Origin: Bacteroidales bacterium
GTDB lineage: Bacteria > Bacteroidota > Bacteroidia > Bacteroidales > P3
Reading direction: 5' to 3'
Length of the DNA stretch: 30,173 nt
NCBI GenBank assembly: GCA_004551865.1
Contig: SFPR01000023.1
Coordinates: 1 to 30,173 of the forward strand
Below, one piece after another: positions 15,767 to 24,520 of this stretch (within the stretch, counting starts at the first letter, position 1; every line of letters begins with the position of its first letter). A program made the translations under genes and the position numbers. The notes under the pieces are model-generated. The model searched no databases, was not told the origin of the DNA, and saw nothing but the letters and a program-made list of their open reading frames with translations.

Positions 15767-17221
15767 TTATTGTATATCTTTGTTCTCGGCAAGCGACTTA
15801 ATAAAATCCACTATCAATCTTACGCCATAGCCGCTTGCTCCCTTACCTGCGTAATCTTTTTTTGTCGAATACATTGCCACCCCTGCAATATCCAAGTGTA
15901 TGTATGGATAATCAGTAAAGTGTGCAAGGAATTTGCCTGCTGTAATCATGCCTGCCTCTGCAGGACCACAGTTTTTGATGTCTGCAATGTCTGATTTAAT
16001 CAACTCATCGTACTCTTCCCAAAACGGAAACTCTGCAATACGTTCGTAAGTTGTGTTTCCGCTCTGTTTGATGAGGTTCATATATTTTTCGGCTCTCTGT
16101 TCAACGGCTGCAATTCCGAAAGGTCCTATCGCTCTTGAAGCAGCACCCGTCAGAGTTGCCGCATCTACAACCAACATTGGCGAAAGACTCTTGGCAAACG
16201 AAAGAGCATCTGCCAATATCATTCGTCCCTCTGCATCAGTATTTACAACCTCCACATTGGTTCCGTCATACATATTTATTATATCACCGCTTGCATAAGC
16301 ATTTCCGCAAGGGCGGTTGTCGGTCGAAGGAAACAAGCCAACAACCGAAAGAGGCAATCCCAAGCAAGCCACGGCATAAATCGCACAAGCCATCATTGCC
16401 GCTCCTGCCATGTCCTCTTTCATGTCATTCATGTAGTCTCCGGGTTTCAAATTCAAGCCTCCTGTGTCATAAACCAAGCCTTTTCCGACCAAAACCAAAG
16501 GTCTGCTGTTTACTGCATCTTTCGGCATATATTTCATGATAGTAAAAGTAGGCGGATCGACGCTTCCTTTGTTTACTGCGAGCAATCCTCCCATTTTTTC
16601 GGCTTCAATCTTGTCTTTGTGCCACACTTCAACATCTATCCCTGCCTCGTGAGACATGTTTACAAAGGCTGATGCCAATCCTTCCGCATTAAGGCTGCAA
16701 TAAGGTTCGTTTACAAGGTCCTTACACTTCTCGACGGCTCTTGCAACTATCAAAAGGCTCTCAATATCGCTGCTTTCAATCTCCTGAGAAATCACACTGA
16801 GCTTGTCAAATGGGTGAATACACTTCTGAGGGTCGGTTTTGTAAGCATCAAAAGTATAACTCGAGAGCAACATTCCCTCAATAAAGCCCATGACATGGCT
16901 TTTGGGTATTGAAGTTATCAGTTGCAGTTGTTTTATATACTCTTTGTCGCAAAAGTCCAACACCTTTCCGCCCAATCGTCTCAAACTTTCGATTGTCTTA
17001 TATTCCGCATCTTTGTTTTCTACCACAGCCACAATTTCCCAATGGGAGAGTTTGTCGAAAGCAAAAAAGGTTCTGTTGTTGTCAGAGTACTCTCGGTTGA
17101 TATACTCCAACTCTTGGTCATTCAACAACTTTGAATCGACTCTTTGTTTACCCTCGGTGTTTAATACAAACATCGAAGAGATACCCTGTTTGGGGCTTTT
17201 CAATCTGTCAATGACTATCAT
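15767..17221 (-). CDS. Leucyl aminopeptidase, M17 family
   Basis: A 484-residue cytosolic aminopeptidase that removes N-terminal residues from peptides using two metal ions. The C-terminal catalytic domain has VGKGLVYDTGGLNLKPG (metal-binding Lys and Asp), MKEDMAGAAMM and NTDAEGRMILADAL (Asp and Glu ligands plus the catalytic Arg), then LTGAASRAIG. The N-terminal half is the usual variable domain. It is the first gene of the eight-gene leftward run and has its own -7 element about 30 bases upstream, in a divergent promoter region shared with the GH3 fusion gene. Whether it is a leucyl or general cytosol aminopeptidase cannot be told. Confidence 0.93.
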   Translation of the reverse strand: MIVIDRLKSPKQGISSMFVLNTEGKQRVDSKLLNDQELEYINREYSDNNRTFFAFDKLSHWEIVAVVENKDAEYKTIESLRRLGGKVLDFCDKEYIKQLQLITSIPKSHVMGFIEGMLLSSYTFDAYKTDPQKCIHPFDKLSVISQEIESSDIESLLIVARAVEKCKDLVNEPYCSLNAEGLASAFVNMSHEAGIDVEVWHKDKIEAEKMGGLLAVNKGSVDPPTFTIMKYMPKDAVNSRPLVLVGKGLVYDTGGLNLKPGDYMNDMKEDMAGAAMMACAIYAVACLGLPLSVVGLFPSTDNRPCGNAYASGDIINMYDGTNVEVVNTDAEGRMILADALSFAKSLSPMLVVDAATLTGAASRAIGPFGIAAVEQRAEKYMNLIKQSGNTTYERIAEFPFWEEYDELIKSDIADIKNCGPAEAGMITAGKFLAHFTDYPYIHLDIAGVAMYSTKKDYAGKGASGYGVRLIVDFIKSLAENKDIQ

Positions 17222-17250
17222 AGCTGACTTTTATTCAAAATTAAATTGAG

Positions 17251-17258
17251 CAAAGATA
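17251..17258 (-). promoter_or_regulatory. -7 element of the aminopeptidase operon
   Basis: TATCTTTG on the minus strand, matching the Bacteroides TAnnTTTG -7 consensus, 29 bases before the aminopeptidase ATG. I see no convincing -33 element at the usual spacing. Confidence 0.5.
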
Positions 17259-17278
17259 CGAAATAAAACCAAATTATC

Positions 17279-17286
17279 TATCTTTG
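17279..17286 (+). promoter_or_regulatory. -7 element of the GH3 fusion gene
   Basis: TATCTTTG, 20 bases before the ATG at 17307. Together with the minus-strand copy at 17251-17258 it makes a compact divergent promoter pair whose -7 boxes are only 20 bases apart. No clear -33 element is visible. Confidence 0.5.
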
Positions 17287-17306
17287 CACGAATAAAAAAC
17301 AGAGAT

Positions 17307-20300
17307 ATGAAGAAAAAAATCATTTTTACGCTGCTGATTGTGTGCATTATGCCGATAGTATGCCTTGCCAATGGTCCAATACAGAAAAAGAAAGGCAGAG
17401 AACACTTTGTCAAGCAAACAATGGAGCAAATGAGTTTGAAAGAAATGGTCGGTCAGCTGATAATGATAGGCAGCGACAGCGACATTACCCCCTCCTACGT
17501 CGATAAAATAATGCGAGACATCGACTCAAACAAAGTTGGCGGAATTTGTTTCTTTAAGGGCAAAAGCGAAAACGTACCTGTGTTAATAGAGAAGTACAAT
17601 TCGCTTTGCAGGATACCTCTTTTGGTTTCTATTGACGGCGAATGGGGGTTGGCAATGAGGCTTTCTGACATTACTCCCTTTGCAAGAGCGATGACACTCG
17701 GGGCTATAAACCAAGACAGCTACGAGCTTGTGTACAAAAAAGGTGCTGCAATAGCAAAGCAATGTAAACTTTTGGGTATTCATATCAACTTCGCACCCGA
17801 TGTGGACATCAATCTAAACCCTGCAAATCCCGTAATCAACACTCGTTCTTTCGGTCAGGACAAAGAAAAAGTCGCTTTGCTTGCATATCAGTACGCAAAA
17901 GGAATGCAGGACAACGGAATAATGGCAGTGATAAAGCACTTCCCCGGACACGGAGACACAGACATCGATTCGCACAGCTCTCTCCCTACCATAAATCACG
18001 ACAAGGATTTTATAGATTCGGTGGACATTTATCCGTTTCGTTACAACATCGAAAAAGGAGTATGGGGTGCAATGATAGGACACCTCAATGTACCTGCTCT
18101 AAGCCCCGAAAGTTCTCTTCCTGCCTCAATAAATCACAACATAATCAACGATTATCTGATTGACGAGCTGAATTTCAAAGGTCTTATCTTCACCGACGCA
18201 ATGAATATGAAAGGTTTGACAAACGACTATCCCGACGGACAGGCACAAGTGCTTGCCTTGAAAGCAGGAGTCGATGTTTTGCTCATGCCGGCAAACACAA
18301 CCGAGGCAGTGAATGCAATTTGCAAGGCTGTGGAAGAGGGAGTTTTGAGCGAAAAACTCATAAGAGAAAAATGCAAAAAGGTACTTCGCTGGAAGTATGA
18401 TTTGGGTGTGATAAATCAATCCAAAACAATAAAAAATCAAAACGGCACTTTGGCAAAACAAAACGCCGTTTCAGCGAAACAAAACGGCGTTTTATCCGAC
18501 CAAATCGCCGAGATAAATCAAGAGATTAAAGCACTAAATCAACAGATTGCCAATCAAGCAATTACACTTTTGAAATCAAACAATGTAATCATGCCTTTGA
18601 AACCCTCACAAAGCAACCATATTGCGGTGATTGCTCTTGACGATAAACCTTTCGACCATTTCGATTCGGTATGCAGGACTTTCCAAGAGATAAACAGCTA
18701 TTGCATTGGCGACAAAGCCGATGATGCCACAACAGACAGCATTCTCAATCAAGCAAACAATGCAGACATCATCATCACTCTTCTTTGGGGAGGAGTAAAT
18801 CAAACTAAGAAAAACAATTACGGGCTTGGTAAGACAAAATTGCAGACCATTCAAAAAATTCAATCGCTTGACAAGAACAATATATTGGTGCTTTTGGCAA
18901 ATCCTTACTGCCTTGAAAGTCTCGATACGATAGACAATTATGACGGATTGGTGGTTGGTTATCAAAACACTGCCGAATTGCAAATTGCAGTTGCCAATGC
19001 TCTGTTCGGCAAAGGCGACTTCAATGGCTCTCTTCCCGTGAGCGGAAGTGAGAAATACCCTGTCGGTTCGGGAAAAGAGGCTCAAACCTGTGTCAATCCT
19101 TACCAAAAAGTAATTGACATGGGAATGAGACAGGATTGTTTTGAGAAGATTGACAGCATAATCCTCAAAGGATTGGAAGAAAAAGCCTATCCAGGAGCCC
19201 AAGTTCTTATTGCCAAAGACGGAGAGATTGTCTTTGAACGCTCTGTCGGCTTTCAGACCTACGAAAACACCACACCGATAACAGACAGCAGTCTTTTTGA
19301 CCTTGCATCTCTCACAAAAGTAATGGCAACCACCCTTGCGGTGATGAAATTGTACGAAGAGGACAAATTTTCTCTTGACGACAAACTCTCAGACTACCTT
19401 ACTTATCTTAAAAAAACGAACAAATCCAAAATCACAATCAGAGAAGCCCTCTCCCACATCGCAAGACTGAAAGCCTTTCTGCCGATATGGAAATATGCTC
19501 TCGAAGATGCAAAGAAACAAAGCGACCTTTTTGCAAAACAAAATGACGAAACAGCAAGCTATGTTCAGGTGTGCGACAGTCTTTTTGTCAAGAAAGAATA
19601 CTCCAAGACCATAAGAAAACAGATTGCAGCCTCTCCTTTGGGAGAGAAACACCAATATGTGTATAGCGACTTGGGCTTTATCATGCTTGCAGACTTGGTT
19701 GAGGCTGTGAGCGGCAAGACTTTGGACACCTATTTGGAAGAGACATTTTATCAACCAATGGGATTAAATCACACTTGTTTCAATCCGCTATCTCACAATC
19801 AAAATCCCGACAACATCGTTCCCACAATAGAGGCTGTGGATTTCAGGAAGACAAAACTGAAAGGCTTTGTACATGATGAAACATCAGCTCTTAACGGAGG
19901 TGTAGCAGGACATGCAGGATTGTTTTCTACAACCAAAGACCTCTTTGCCCTCTGTCAGATGCTTCTGAACAAAGGAACATACAACCAAAAACGCTATCTG
20001 AAAGAAGAAATCATAGAGACATTCAATCACAGATACTATAAAAAATATGACAATCGCCGAGCTTTGGGTTTTGACAAGCCGCTTATTCATTCCAAATCGA
20101 GACACTGCTCCGAATTTTGCTCACCCGAGAGCTTCGGACACAGCGGATTTACAGGCACATACTTGTGGATAGAACCCGAAAACGGTACTATATTCATCTT
20201 TTTGTCCAACAGAGTATATCCCGATGCCTCTGTCAATAAATTGGCACAAATGAATATCCGGACAGATATTCAAGATTTGATTTATCAATCCTTACAAAAA

Positions 20301-20312
20301 GAAGAAGAATGA
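17307..20312 (+). CDS. GH3 beta-N-acetylhexosaminidase-like / beta-lactamase-fold fusion
   Basis: A 1001-residue exported protein with a signal peptide at 1-21. Residues about 35-365 form a GH3 domain close to NagZ: KHFPGHG at 210-216, the DTDIDSHSSLP loop, and the likely nucleophile Asp297 in FTDAMNMKG. A GH3 C-terminal sandwich-like part covers about 418-590. Residues about 610-995 resemble class C beta-lactamase-type serine hydrolases: SLTK at 668-671, YSD at 786-788 where YxN is usual, and HSG at 945-947. NagZ releases GlcNAc from peptidoglycan fragments, so cell-wall recycling or remodelling is likely. A seven-residue repeat at 372-418 joins the first two parts and is encoded by a 21-bp palindromic DNA repeat. 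The fusion itself is known in Bacteroidota. Confidence 0.88.
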   Translation: MKKKIIFTLLIVCIMPIVCLANGPIQKKKGREHFVKQTMEQMSLKEMVGQLIMIGSDSDITPSYVDKIMRDIDSNKVGGICFFKGKSENVPVLIEKYNSLCRIPLLVSIDGEWGLAMRLSDITPFARAMTLGAINQDSYELVYKKGAAIAKQCKLLGIHINFAPDVDINLNPANPVINTRSFGQDKEKVALLAYQYAKGMQDNGIMAVIKHFPGHGDTDIDSHSSLPTINHDKDFIDSVDIYPFRYNIEKGVWGAMIGHLNVPALSPESSLPASINHNIINDYLIDELNFKGLIFTDAMNMKGLTNDYPDGQAQVLALKAGVDVLLMPANTTEAVNAICKAVEEGVLSEKLIREKCKKVLRWKYDLGVINQSKTIKNQNGTLAKQNAVSAKQNGVLSDQIAEINQEIKALNQQIANQAITLLKSNNVIMPLKPSQSNHIAVIALDDKPFDHFDSVCRTFQEINSYCIGDKADDATTDSILNQANNADIIITLLWGGVNQTKKNNYGLGKTKLQTIQKIQSLDKNNILVLLANPYCLESLDTIDNYDGLVVGYQNTAELQIAVANALFGKGDFNGSLPVSGSEKYPVGSGKEAQTCVNPYQKVIDMGMRQDCFEKIDSIILKGLEEKAYPGAQVLIAKDGEIVFERSVGFQTYENTTPITDSSLFDLASLTKVMATTLAVMKLYEEDKFSLDDKLSDYLTYLKKTNKSKITIREALSHIARLKAFLPIWKYALEDAKKQSDLFAKQNDETASYVQVCDSLFVKKEYSKTIRKQIAASPLGEKHQYVYSDLGFIMLADLVEAVSGKTLDTYLEETFYQPMGLNHTCFNPLSHNQNPDNIVPTIEAVDFRKTKLKGFVHDETSALNGGVAGHAGLFSTTKDLFALCQMLLNKGTYNQKRYLKEEIIETFNHRYYKKYDNRRALGFDKPLIHSKSRHCSEFCSPESFGHSGFTGTYLWIEPENGTIFIFLSNRVYPDASVNKLAQMNIRTDIQDLIYQSLQKEEE
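18439..18514 (+). repeat. In-gene array of AAAACGGCGTTTT-type palindromes, 21-bp period
   Basis: Units start at 18439 (AAAACGGCACTTT), 18460 (AAAACGCCGTTTC), 18481 (AAAACGGCGTTTT) and a degenerate one at 18502 (AAATCGCCGAGAT). The shared C of each core lies at 18443, 18464, 18485 and 18506, exactly 21 bases apart. Twenty-one bases is seven codons, so the array stays in frame and encodes NQNGTLA, KQNAVSA, KQNGVLS, DQIAEIN. The same units, same period and a shared spacer (GGCAAAAC) recur at 24521-24596. Confidence 0.8.
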
Positions 20313-21064
20313 GCGTTCCTTTCGAGCATAAGCAAATTGCAGAACTCCTTGTCAGCCTTGCAAAGAAATACAACTGCAAAGAGTTCATTGCAGACGACCC
20401 CGTACAATTCCCGCACTTGTATTCAGACAAAAGAGACATCGAAATATCGGCTCTTGTCTCCTCTTGGGCAGCGTACGGCAACCGAAAGCAGATTTTAATC
20501 ACCTTAGAAAAACTTCACAATGAGTTTTCTGGCAGACCTTTCGAGTATATATCGCAACGAAAGTTTGAGCCTTATCGCTCAAACACCGACTGTCTCTATC
20601 GTTTCTACACTTGGCAAGACTACTACCGGCTTTGCGACAGATTATATGCCATTTATGTGAAGCAAAACTTCCTAAGTCTTGAAGACAAACTGCTGTCGAT
20701 AAATCCGCAATACACTTCTGCCGAAAGTCTTTTGAAGAGTTTTATTTCTCTTTTCCCTTCTCAGAAAGGTATTCCTAAAAATACTCAATCTGCCTGCAAG
20801 AGATTGTGCTTGTTGTTTCGCTGGTTGATACGCAAAGACGGCGTTGTAGATTTGGGAATATGGGATTTGCTGCCTCAAAGCGAGCTTATAATACCGCTTG
20901 ACACTCATGTATTTCGCCTTTCCAAGCAGTTGGGACTGACTTGTCGCAAACAAGCCGACATGACCGCCGCCTTACAAATCACAGAGCAACTCCGAAAAAT
21001 TTTCCCTACCGACCCTACTCTCGGAGACTTTGCCCTGTTTGGCTACGGCATCGATTCAAAGTAG
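20309..21064 (+). CDS. TIGR02757 family protein (DUF2400)
   Basis: A 251-residue protein of the uncharacterised TIGR02757 family, common in Bacteroidota. Recognised motifs: the beginning AELLVSLAKKYNC, ALVSSWAAYGNRKQI, FRWLIRKDGVVDLGIWD, IIPLDTHVFRLSKQLGL and the end DPTLGDFALFGYGI. The LDTHVFR and helix-rich layout recall the HhH-GPD DNA glycosylase fold, so a DNA repair role is plausible but unproven. Its ATG overlaps the stop of the GH3 fusion gene (ATGA at 20309-20312), so it is co-translated. It faces uvrC tail to tail with about 60 bases between. Confidence 0.85.
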   Translation: MSVPFEHKQIAELLVSLAKKYNCKEFIADDPVQFPHLYSDKRDIEISALVSSWAAYGNRKQILITLEKLHNEFSGRPFEYISQRKFEPYRSNTDCLYRFYTWQDYYRLCDRLYAIYVKQNFLSLEDKLLSINPQYTSAESLLKSFISLFPSQKGIPKNTQSACKRLCLLFRWLIRKDGVVDLGIWDLLPQSELIIPLDTHVFRLSKQLGLTCRKQADMTAALQITEQLRKIFPTDPTLGDFALFGYGIDSK

Positions 21065-21123
21065 TAAAATCCACTAAGAGGAATAGAGTTTTCAGAAAAC
21101 TATTTGAGAAAGAGAGAGAAATA

Positions 21124-22956
21124 CTATTGCAAAACGTCTTTGTGGTAATGATTATAGACCTTTGCCGCCTTGCTTTTGCCGATTGAGCGGGCAAGATCTT
21201 CCAATGAAGCCTCAGCAATCTGCTTAACACTCTTAAATCTCAGCAAAAGAGTTTGTGCAGTTGCCTCTCCTATGCCGTCAATATCGCATAGTTCTGTGCG
21301 GAAAGTGCCTTTGCTCCTCTTGTTTCGGTGAAAAGTAATACCAAATCGGTGAGCCTCGTCTCTTATATGCTGAATGACTTTGAGAGAATTTGACCGCTTA
21401 TCGACACAAAGCGGATATTGCTCTCCCGGAAAGTAAATCTCTTCCAAACGTTTGGCAATTCCTATAATCGGAACCTTGCCCATAAGTTCCAAAGCGGTCA
21501 AACTCTCAACTGCTGCCGAGAGTTGTCCTTTTCCTCCATCGACAATGACAAGGTCGGGCAGCGGTTTGCCCTCAGCTTTCAGCCTTCCGTATCGACGATA
21601 TACTATTTCCCTCATCGAAGCAAAGTCATCGGGACCTTCAACCGTCTTTATATTGAAATGTTTGTACTCTTTGTTTGAGGGTTTGCAGTTTCTGAACACA
21701 ACACAACTTGCGACAGGATATTCTCCTTGTATGTTTGAGTTGTCAAAACACTCCATGTGGTAGGGTGGTTTAGGAAGTTGCAGGTCTTTTTGCATCTGTT
21801 CCACAAGTCGATTGCTCCAACGCTCGGGATCGAGAAGGCTTTCCTGCTTTATCTTGTCGCTCTTTGCAAACATGGCATTGCGATGGCACAGCTCCAAAAG
21901 GTGTTTTCGATTGGCAGTTTGGGCAAGGCTTTGTTTTACATACTCTTGCGGCAAATCCAAAAGCTGAGGAACAATAATCTCTTTTGCGTTCCAAGACAGA
22001 TTTTCACGAGTTTGGATTATTGCCTGAGTGAAAAGTTCTTCCGGTGTCTCCCCAAGTTTGCAGTTTACCTGCATTGAAACAGAACCAATCAAACAACCAC
22101 CAACAATTTTCATCGCATTGACCACAATATTTCCTTCAAACGGAACATAATCATACACTTCCGCATCAAGCATACTGTCAGAAATGATGACCGTTTTGGC
22201 AGTGTAGTTTTCCAAAAGCACAAGTCGTTGTTTCACCTGCTCGGCTTGCTCAAACAAAAGCTGCGAAGCATAATCCGACATTTGATTTTTCAATTCGCGT
22301 TTTATGTGATTAAAATCACCTCTGAGGATTTTCTTGATTTCGTTTATCGTCTCGGCATACTCTTCTTGCGAAACACAACCCTCACAAGGAGCATTACACA
22401 GCTTGATTTGGTAGTTCAGACAAGCCTTGTGCTTTCCTGCTTCGACGCTCTGCACACTCATTGGTTGCGAACAAGTACGATATTGAAACAATTTGCGAAT
22501 AAGGTCTGTGATTTCTTTGAGCTGTCTTCCGCTTGGGTAAGGTCCGAAATACAAAGAGCCGTCATGTTTTCGCTGACGTGTGGTAAAGACCCTCGGAAAG
22601 TCCTCATTAGACACACAAATCCAAGGATAGCTCTTGTCATCTTTCAAAAGGACGTTATATCTCGGTCTGAATTTTTTGATAAGGTTGCATTCAAGAAGCA
22701 GAGCCTCCGTTTCGCTGCTCACAACAATGAGTTTGATGTCGGCAATCTTCCTTACAAGAATGCGAGTCTTCGCACTATGATTGTTGTCGCTGCGAAAGTA
22801 AGACAGAACTCTGTTTTTGAGATTTTTAGCCTTGCCTACATAAATAACGTTCCCCTCTTTGTCGAAGTATTGGTACACTCCGGGCGAAGAGGGAAGCGTT
22901 TTGAGTATCGTTTCTATGCGAGAACGAAACGGATTTGCCGAAAAATCATCGGTCAT
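21124..22956 (-). CDS. uvrC: Excinuclease ABC subunit C
   Basis: A 610-residue nucleotide-excision repair nuclease that cuts on both sides of a lesion held by UvrB. Domains in order: GIY-YIG nuclease (SPGVYQYFDKEGNVIYVGKA, about 16-95), a cysteine region (CSQPMSV, CNAPCEGCVS), a UVR helix pair near 200-235, the RNase H-like 5' nuclease (ECFDNSNIQGEYPVAS, LVIVDGGKGQLSAA), and C-terminal helix-hairpin-helix repeats (LCDIDGIGEATAQTLL). It starts 6 bases after gldH and ends the purC-gldH-uvrC run. Confidence 0.96.
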   Translation of the reverse strand: MTDDFSANPFRSRIETILKTLPSSPGVYQYFDKEGNVIYVGKAKNLKNRVLSYFRSDNNHSAKTRILVRKIADIKLIVVSSETEALLLECNLIKKFRPRYNVLLKDDKSYPWICVSNEDFPRVFTTRQRKHDGSLYFGPYPSGRQLKEITDLIRKLFQYRTCSQPMSVQSVEAGKHKACLNYQIKLCNAPCEGCVSQEEYAETINEIKKILRGDFNHIKRELKNQMSDYASQLLFEQAEQVKQRLVLLENYTAKTVIISDSMLDAEVYDYVPFEGNIVVNAMKIVGGCLIGSVSMQVNCKLGETPEELFTQAIIQTRENLSWNAKEIIVPQLLDLPQEYVKQSLAQTANRKHLLELCHRNAMFAKSDKIKQESLLDPERWSNRLVEQMQKDLQLPKPPYHMECFDNSNIQGEYPVASCVVFRNCKPSNKEYKHFNIKTVEGPDDFASMREIVYRRYGRLKAEGKPLPDLVIVDGGKGQLSAAVESLTALELMGKVPIIGIAKRLEEIYFPGEQYPLCVDKRSNSLKVIQHIRDEAHRFGITFHRNKRSKGTFRTELCDIDGIGEATAQTLLLRFKSVKQIAEASLEDLARSIGKSKAAKVYNHYHKDVLQ

Positions 22957-22962
22957 TCCGAC

Positions 22963-23469
22963 TTATTTTGTTTTGATGTTAAGATCTGACTTTACAACTT
23001 TGAGACCTACTTCCAACAAACCGACAGTCTCATATTTTGTACCCATGTTTACCAATTCTATTGTGTAAAGTCCTTTTTCCGAAAAGGTAACATATTGTTT
23101 GCAAACTTCTTCTATGTCAATCAAATCACCAAGAGCATCACCTCTCCACCCCTTGTTATCGCGGTCTTTGAGCTTTATTTGGTGTACACTCTCCCTCGTA
23201 GTTCCCGAAGGCGAGGTGATGAGCATCTTAAACTTGACTTGGTCTTCGTTGATGTAAGGAGTGTGTCTGAGCATCACCACAATGTCGTAACTCTCGTTTT
23301 CTTTTGTTATCTCAATGTTGTCAAACGTCAGCTTCTTACCCTCTTCAATTCTTTCCCATGTTTGATTTGGCAACTCCTTATACTGTTTGAAAACCTCATC
23401 TTTGCCACAAGACGACAGCAATAGTAGCGTTCCTGCAACCAAAGAAAAAAACAATCCTTTTGTCTTCAT
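22963..23469 (-). CDS. gldH: Gliding motility lipoprotein GldH
   Basis: A 168-residue lipoprotein with a signal of about 20 residues ending LLLLSSC (lipidated Cys21). The mature text fits GldH: YKELPNQTW, VVMLRHTPYIN, SPSGTTRES, GDALGDLIDIEEVC and KGLYTIELVNMG. GldH is needed for gliding in Flavobacterium johnsoniae, and homologs are kept in non-gliding Bacteroidota, so motility should not be assumed. It lies 3 bases after purC and 6 bases before uvrC in one transcription unit, which says little about function. Confidence 0.88.
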   Translation of the reverse strand: MKTKGLFFSLVAGTLLLLSSCGKDEVFKQYKELPNQTWERIEEGKKLTFDNIEITKENESYDIVVMLRHTPYINEDQVKFKMLITSPSGTTRESVHQIKLKDRDNKGWRGDALGDLIDIEEVCKQYVTFSEKGLYTIELVNMGTKYETVGLLEVGLKVVKSDLNIKTK

Positions 23470-23472
23470 GAC

Positions 23473-24420
23473 CTATCTTAATTCTTTCAAGGCTTTGGAA
23501 ATATTTTCTTCCATTGACTTCAATACATCGGGACATTCTCTCTTTATGAACTTCTCTCCGGTAATTTGTTCGTACAATTCCATATATCTTTCCGAGATAT
23601 TGTTCACTATTTCGTCCGTCATTTCAGGCACTTTCTGTCCTTCCTTGCCCTGAAATCCGTTTTCCATCAACCATTCTCTCACAAACTCCTTCGAAAGCTG
23701 CCTTTGCTTTTCACCATTTGCCTGTCTTTGTTCGTAACCTTCGGCATAGAAGTAGCGGGAAGAGTCAGGCGTATGAATTTCATCAATCAATATTATCTCA
23801 TCTCCAAGTTTTCCGAACTCATATTTTGTATCCACAAGGATAAGACCTCGTTTTGCTGCAATTTCCGTACCTCTTTCAAAGAGAGCAAGGGAGTATTTTT
23901 CCAACAGCTCAAAGTCTTCCTTCGACACTATGCCCTGAGCGATTGCCTCAGCCTTCGATATATTCTCGTCATGACCCTCATCTGCCTTTGTGGTAGGGGT
24001 AATTATGGGTTGAGGAAACTTGTCATTTTCTCTCATTCCTTCGGGAAGTTTCACTCCGCACAGCTCTCGGGCTCCATTTTTGTACTCTCGCCATGCACTT
24101 CCTGCCAAATAGCCTCTGACAATCACCTCCAACTTCAAAGGATTGCACTTCTTGCCCAAAGTAACCATAGGGTCGGGAGTACAAATCTTCCAATTAGGAA
24201 CAATATCAGCCGTTGCGTCGAGGAACTTTGCCGCAATAGTGTTCAAAATCTGTCCCTTGTAAGGAATTCCCTTGGGAAGGACAACATCAAAAGCCGATAT
24301 TCTGTCGCTTACCACCATTACCAAATGCTCGTCAGCAATGTTATACACGTCTCTTACCTTTCCCACATAGAGACTCTTCTGATTCTCAAAATTAAAGTGA
24401 GTACTTGTTATAGCTTCCAT
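23473..24420 (-). CDS. purC: SAICAR synthase (phosphoribosylaminoimidazole-succinocarboxamide synthase)
   Basis: A 315-residue enzyme of purine synthesis that joins aspartate to CAIR using ATP. Motifs: LYVGKVRDVYNIADEHLV, VVSDRISAFDVVLP, the family signature around LEVIVRGYLAGSAWREY, and LILVDTKYEFG with IDEIHTPDSSR. The frame is open to 24522, but conserved sequence begins right after the ATG at 24420, and a TACCTTTG -7 element lies at 24445-24452 within the extension, so I use 24420. First gene of purC-gldH-uvrC. Confidence 0.95.
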   Translation of the reverse strand: MEAITSTHFNFENQKSLYVGKVRDVYNIADEHLVMVVSDRISAFDVVLPKGIPYKGQILNTIAAKFLDATADIVPNWKICTPDPMVTLGKKCNPLKLEVIVRGYLAGSAWREYKNGARELCGVKLPEGMRENDKFPQPIITPTTKADEGHDENISKAEAIAQGIVSKEDFELLEKYSLALFERGTEIAAKRGLILVDTKYEFGKLGDEIILIDEIHTPDSSRYFYAEGYEQRQANGEKQRQLSKEFVREWLMENGFQGKEGQKVPEMTDEIVNNISERYMELYEQITGEKFIKRECPDVLKSMEENISKALKELR

Positions 24421-24444
24421 ATCAATTAAAAATCTTAAACCCTG

Positions 24445-24452
24445 CAAAGGTA
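24445..24452 (-). promoter_or_regulatory. -7 element of purC
   Basis: TACCTTTG on the minus strand, matching TAnnTTTG, 24 bases before the chosen purC ATG at 24420. No -33 element is evident. Confidence 0.5.
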
Positions 24453-24520
24453 TGAAAAATTCTCGTGTTTGATTACCCTTTCGACAAAAGAGTTTTTTCA
24501 GGTTCTGTTTCAGACTTTTC

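Noticed and set aside
15760..15792. Longer pdxA start at a TTG
   Set aside because: Would overlap the aminopeptidase gene; the ATG at 15759 lies 7 bases after its stop and precedes the family's conserved text.
18606..19202. 198-codon open frame antisense to the GH3 fusion gene
   Set aside because: Shadow of a confident coding region; hydrophobic low-quality content and no plausible start context.
21087..21101. Terminator between TIGR02757 gene and uvrC (AGTTTTCAGAAAACT)
   Set aside because: After leaving a workable loop the stem is only about 5 A/T-rich pairs and no T-run follows on either strand.
22228..22989. 253-codon open frame antisense to uvrC
   Set aside because: Overlaps the conserved N-terminal half of uvrC; no family features.
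23566..24429. 287-codon open frame antisense to purC
   Set aside because: Fully contained in purC on the opposite strand, Phe/Ser/Cys-rich as expected for an antisense shadow.
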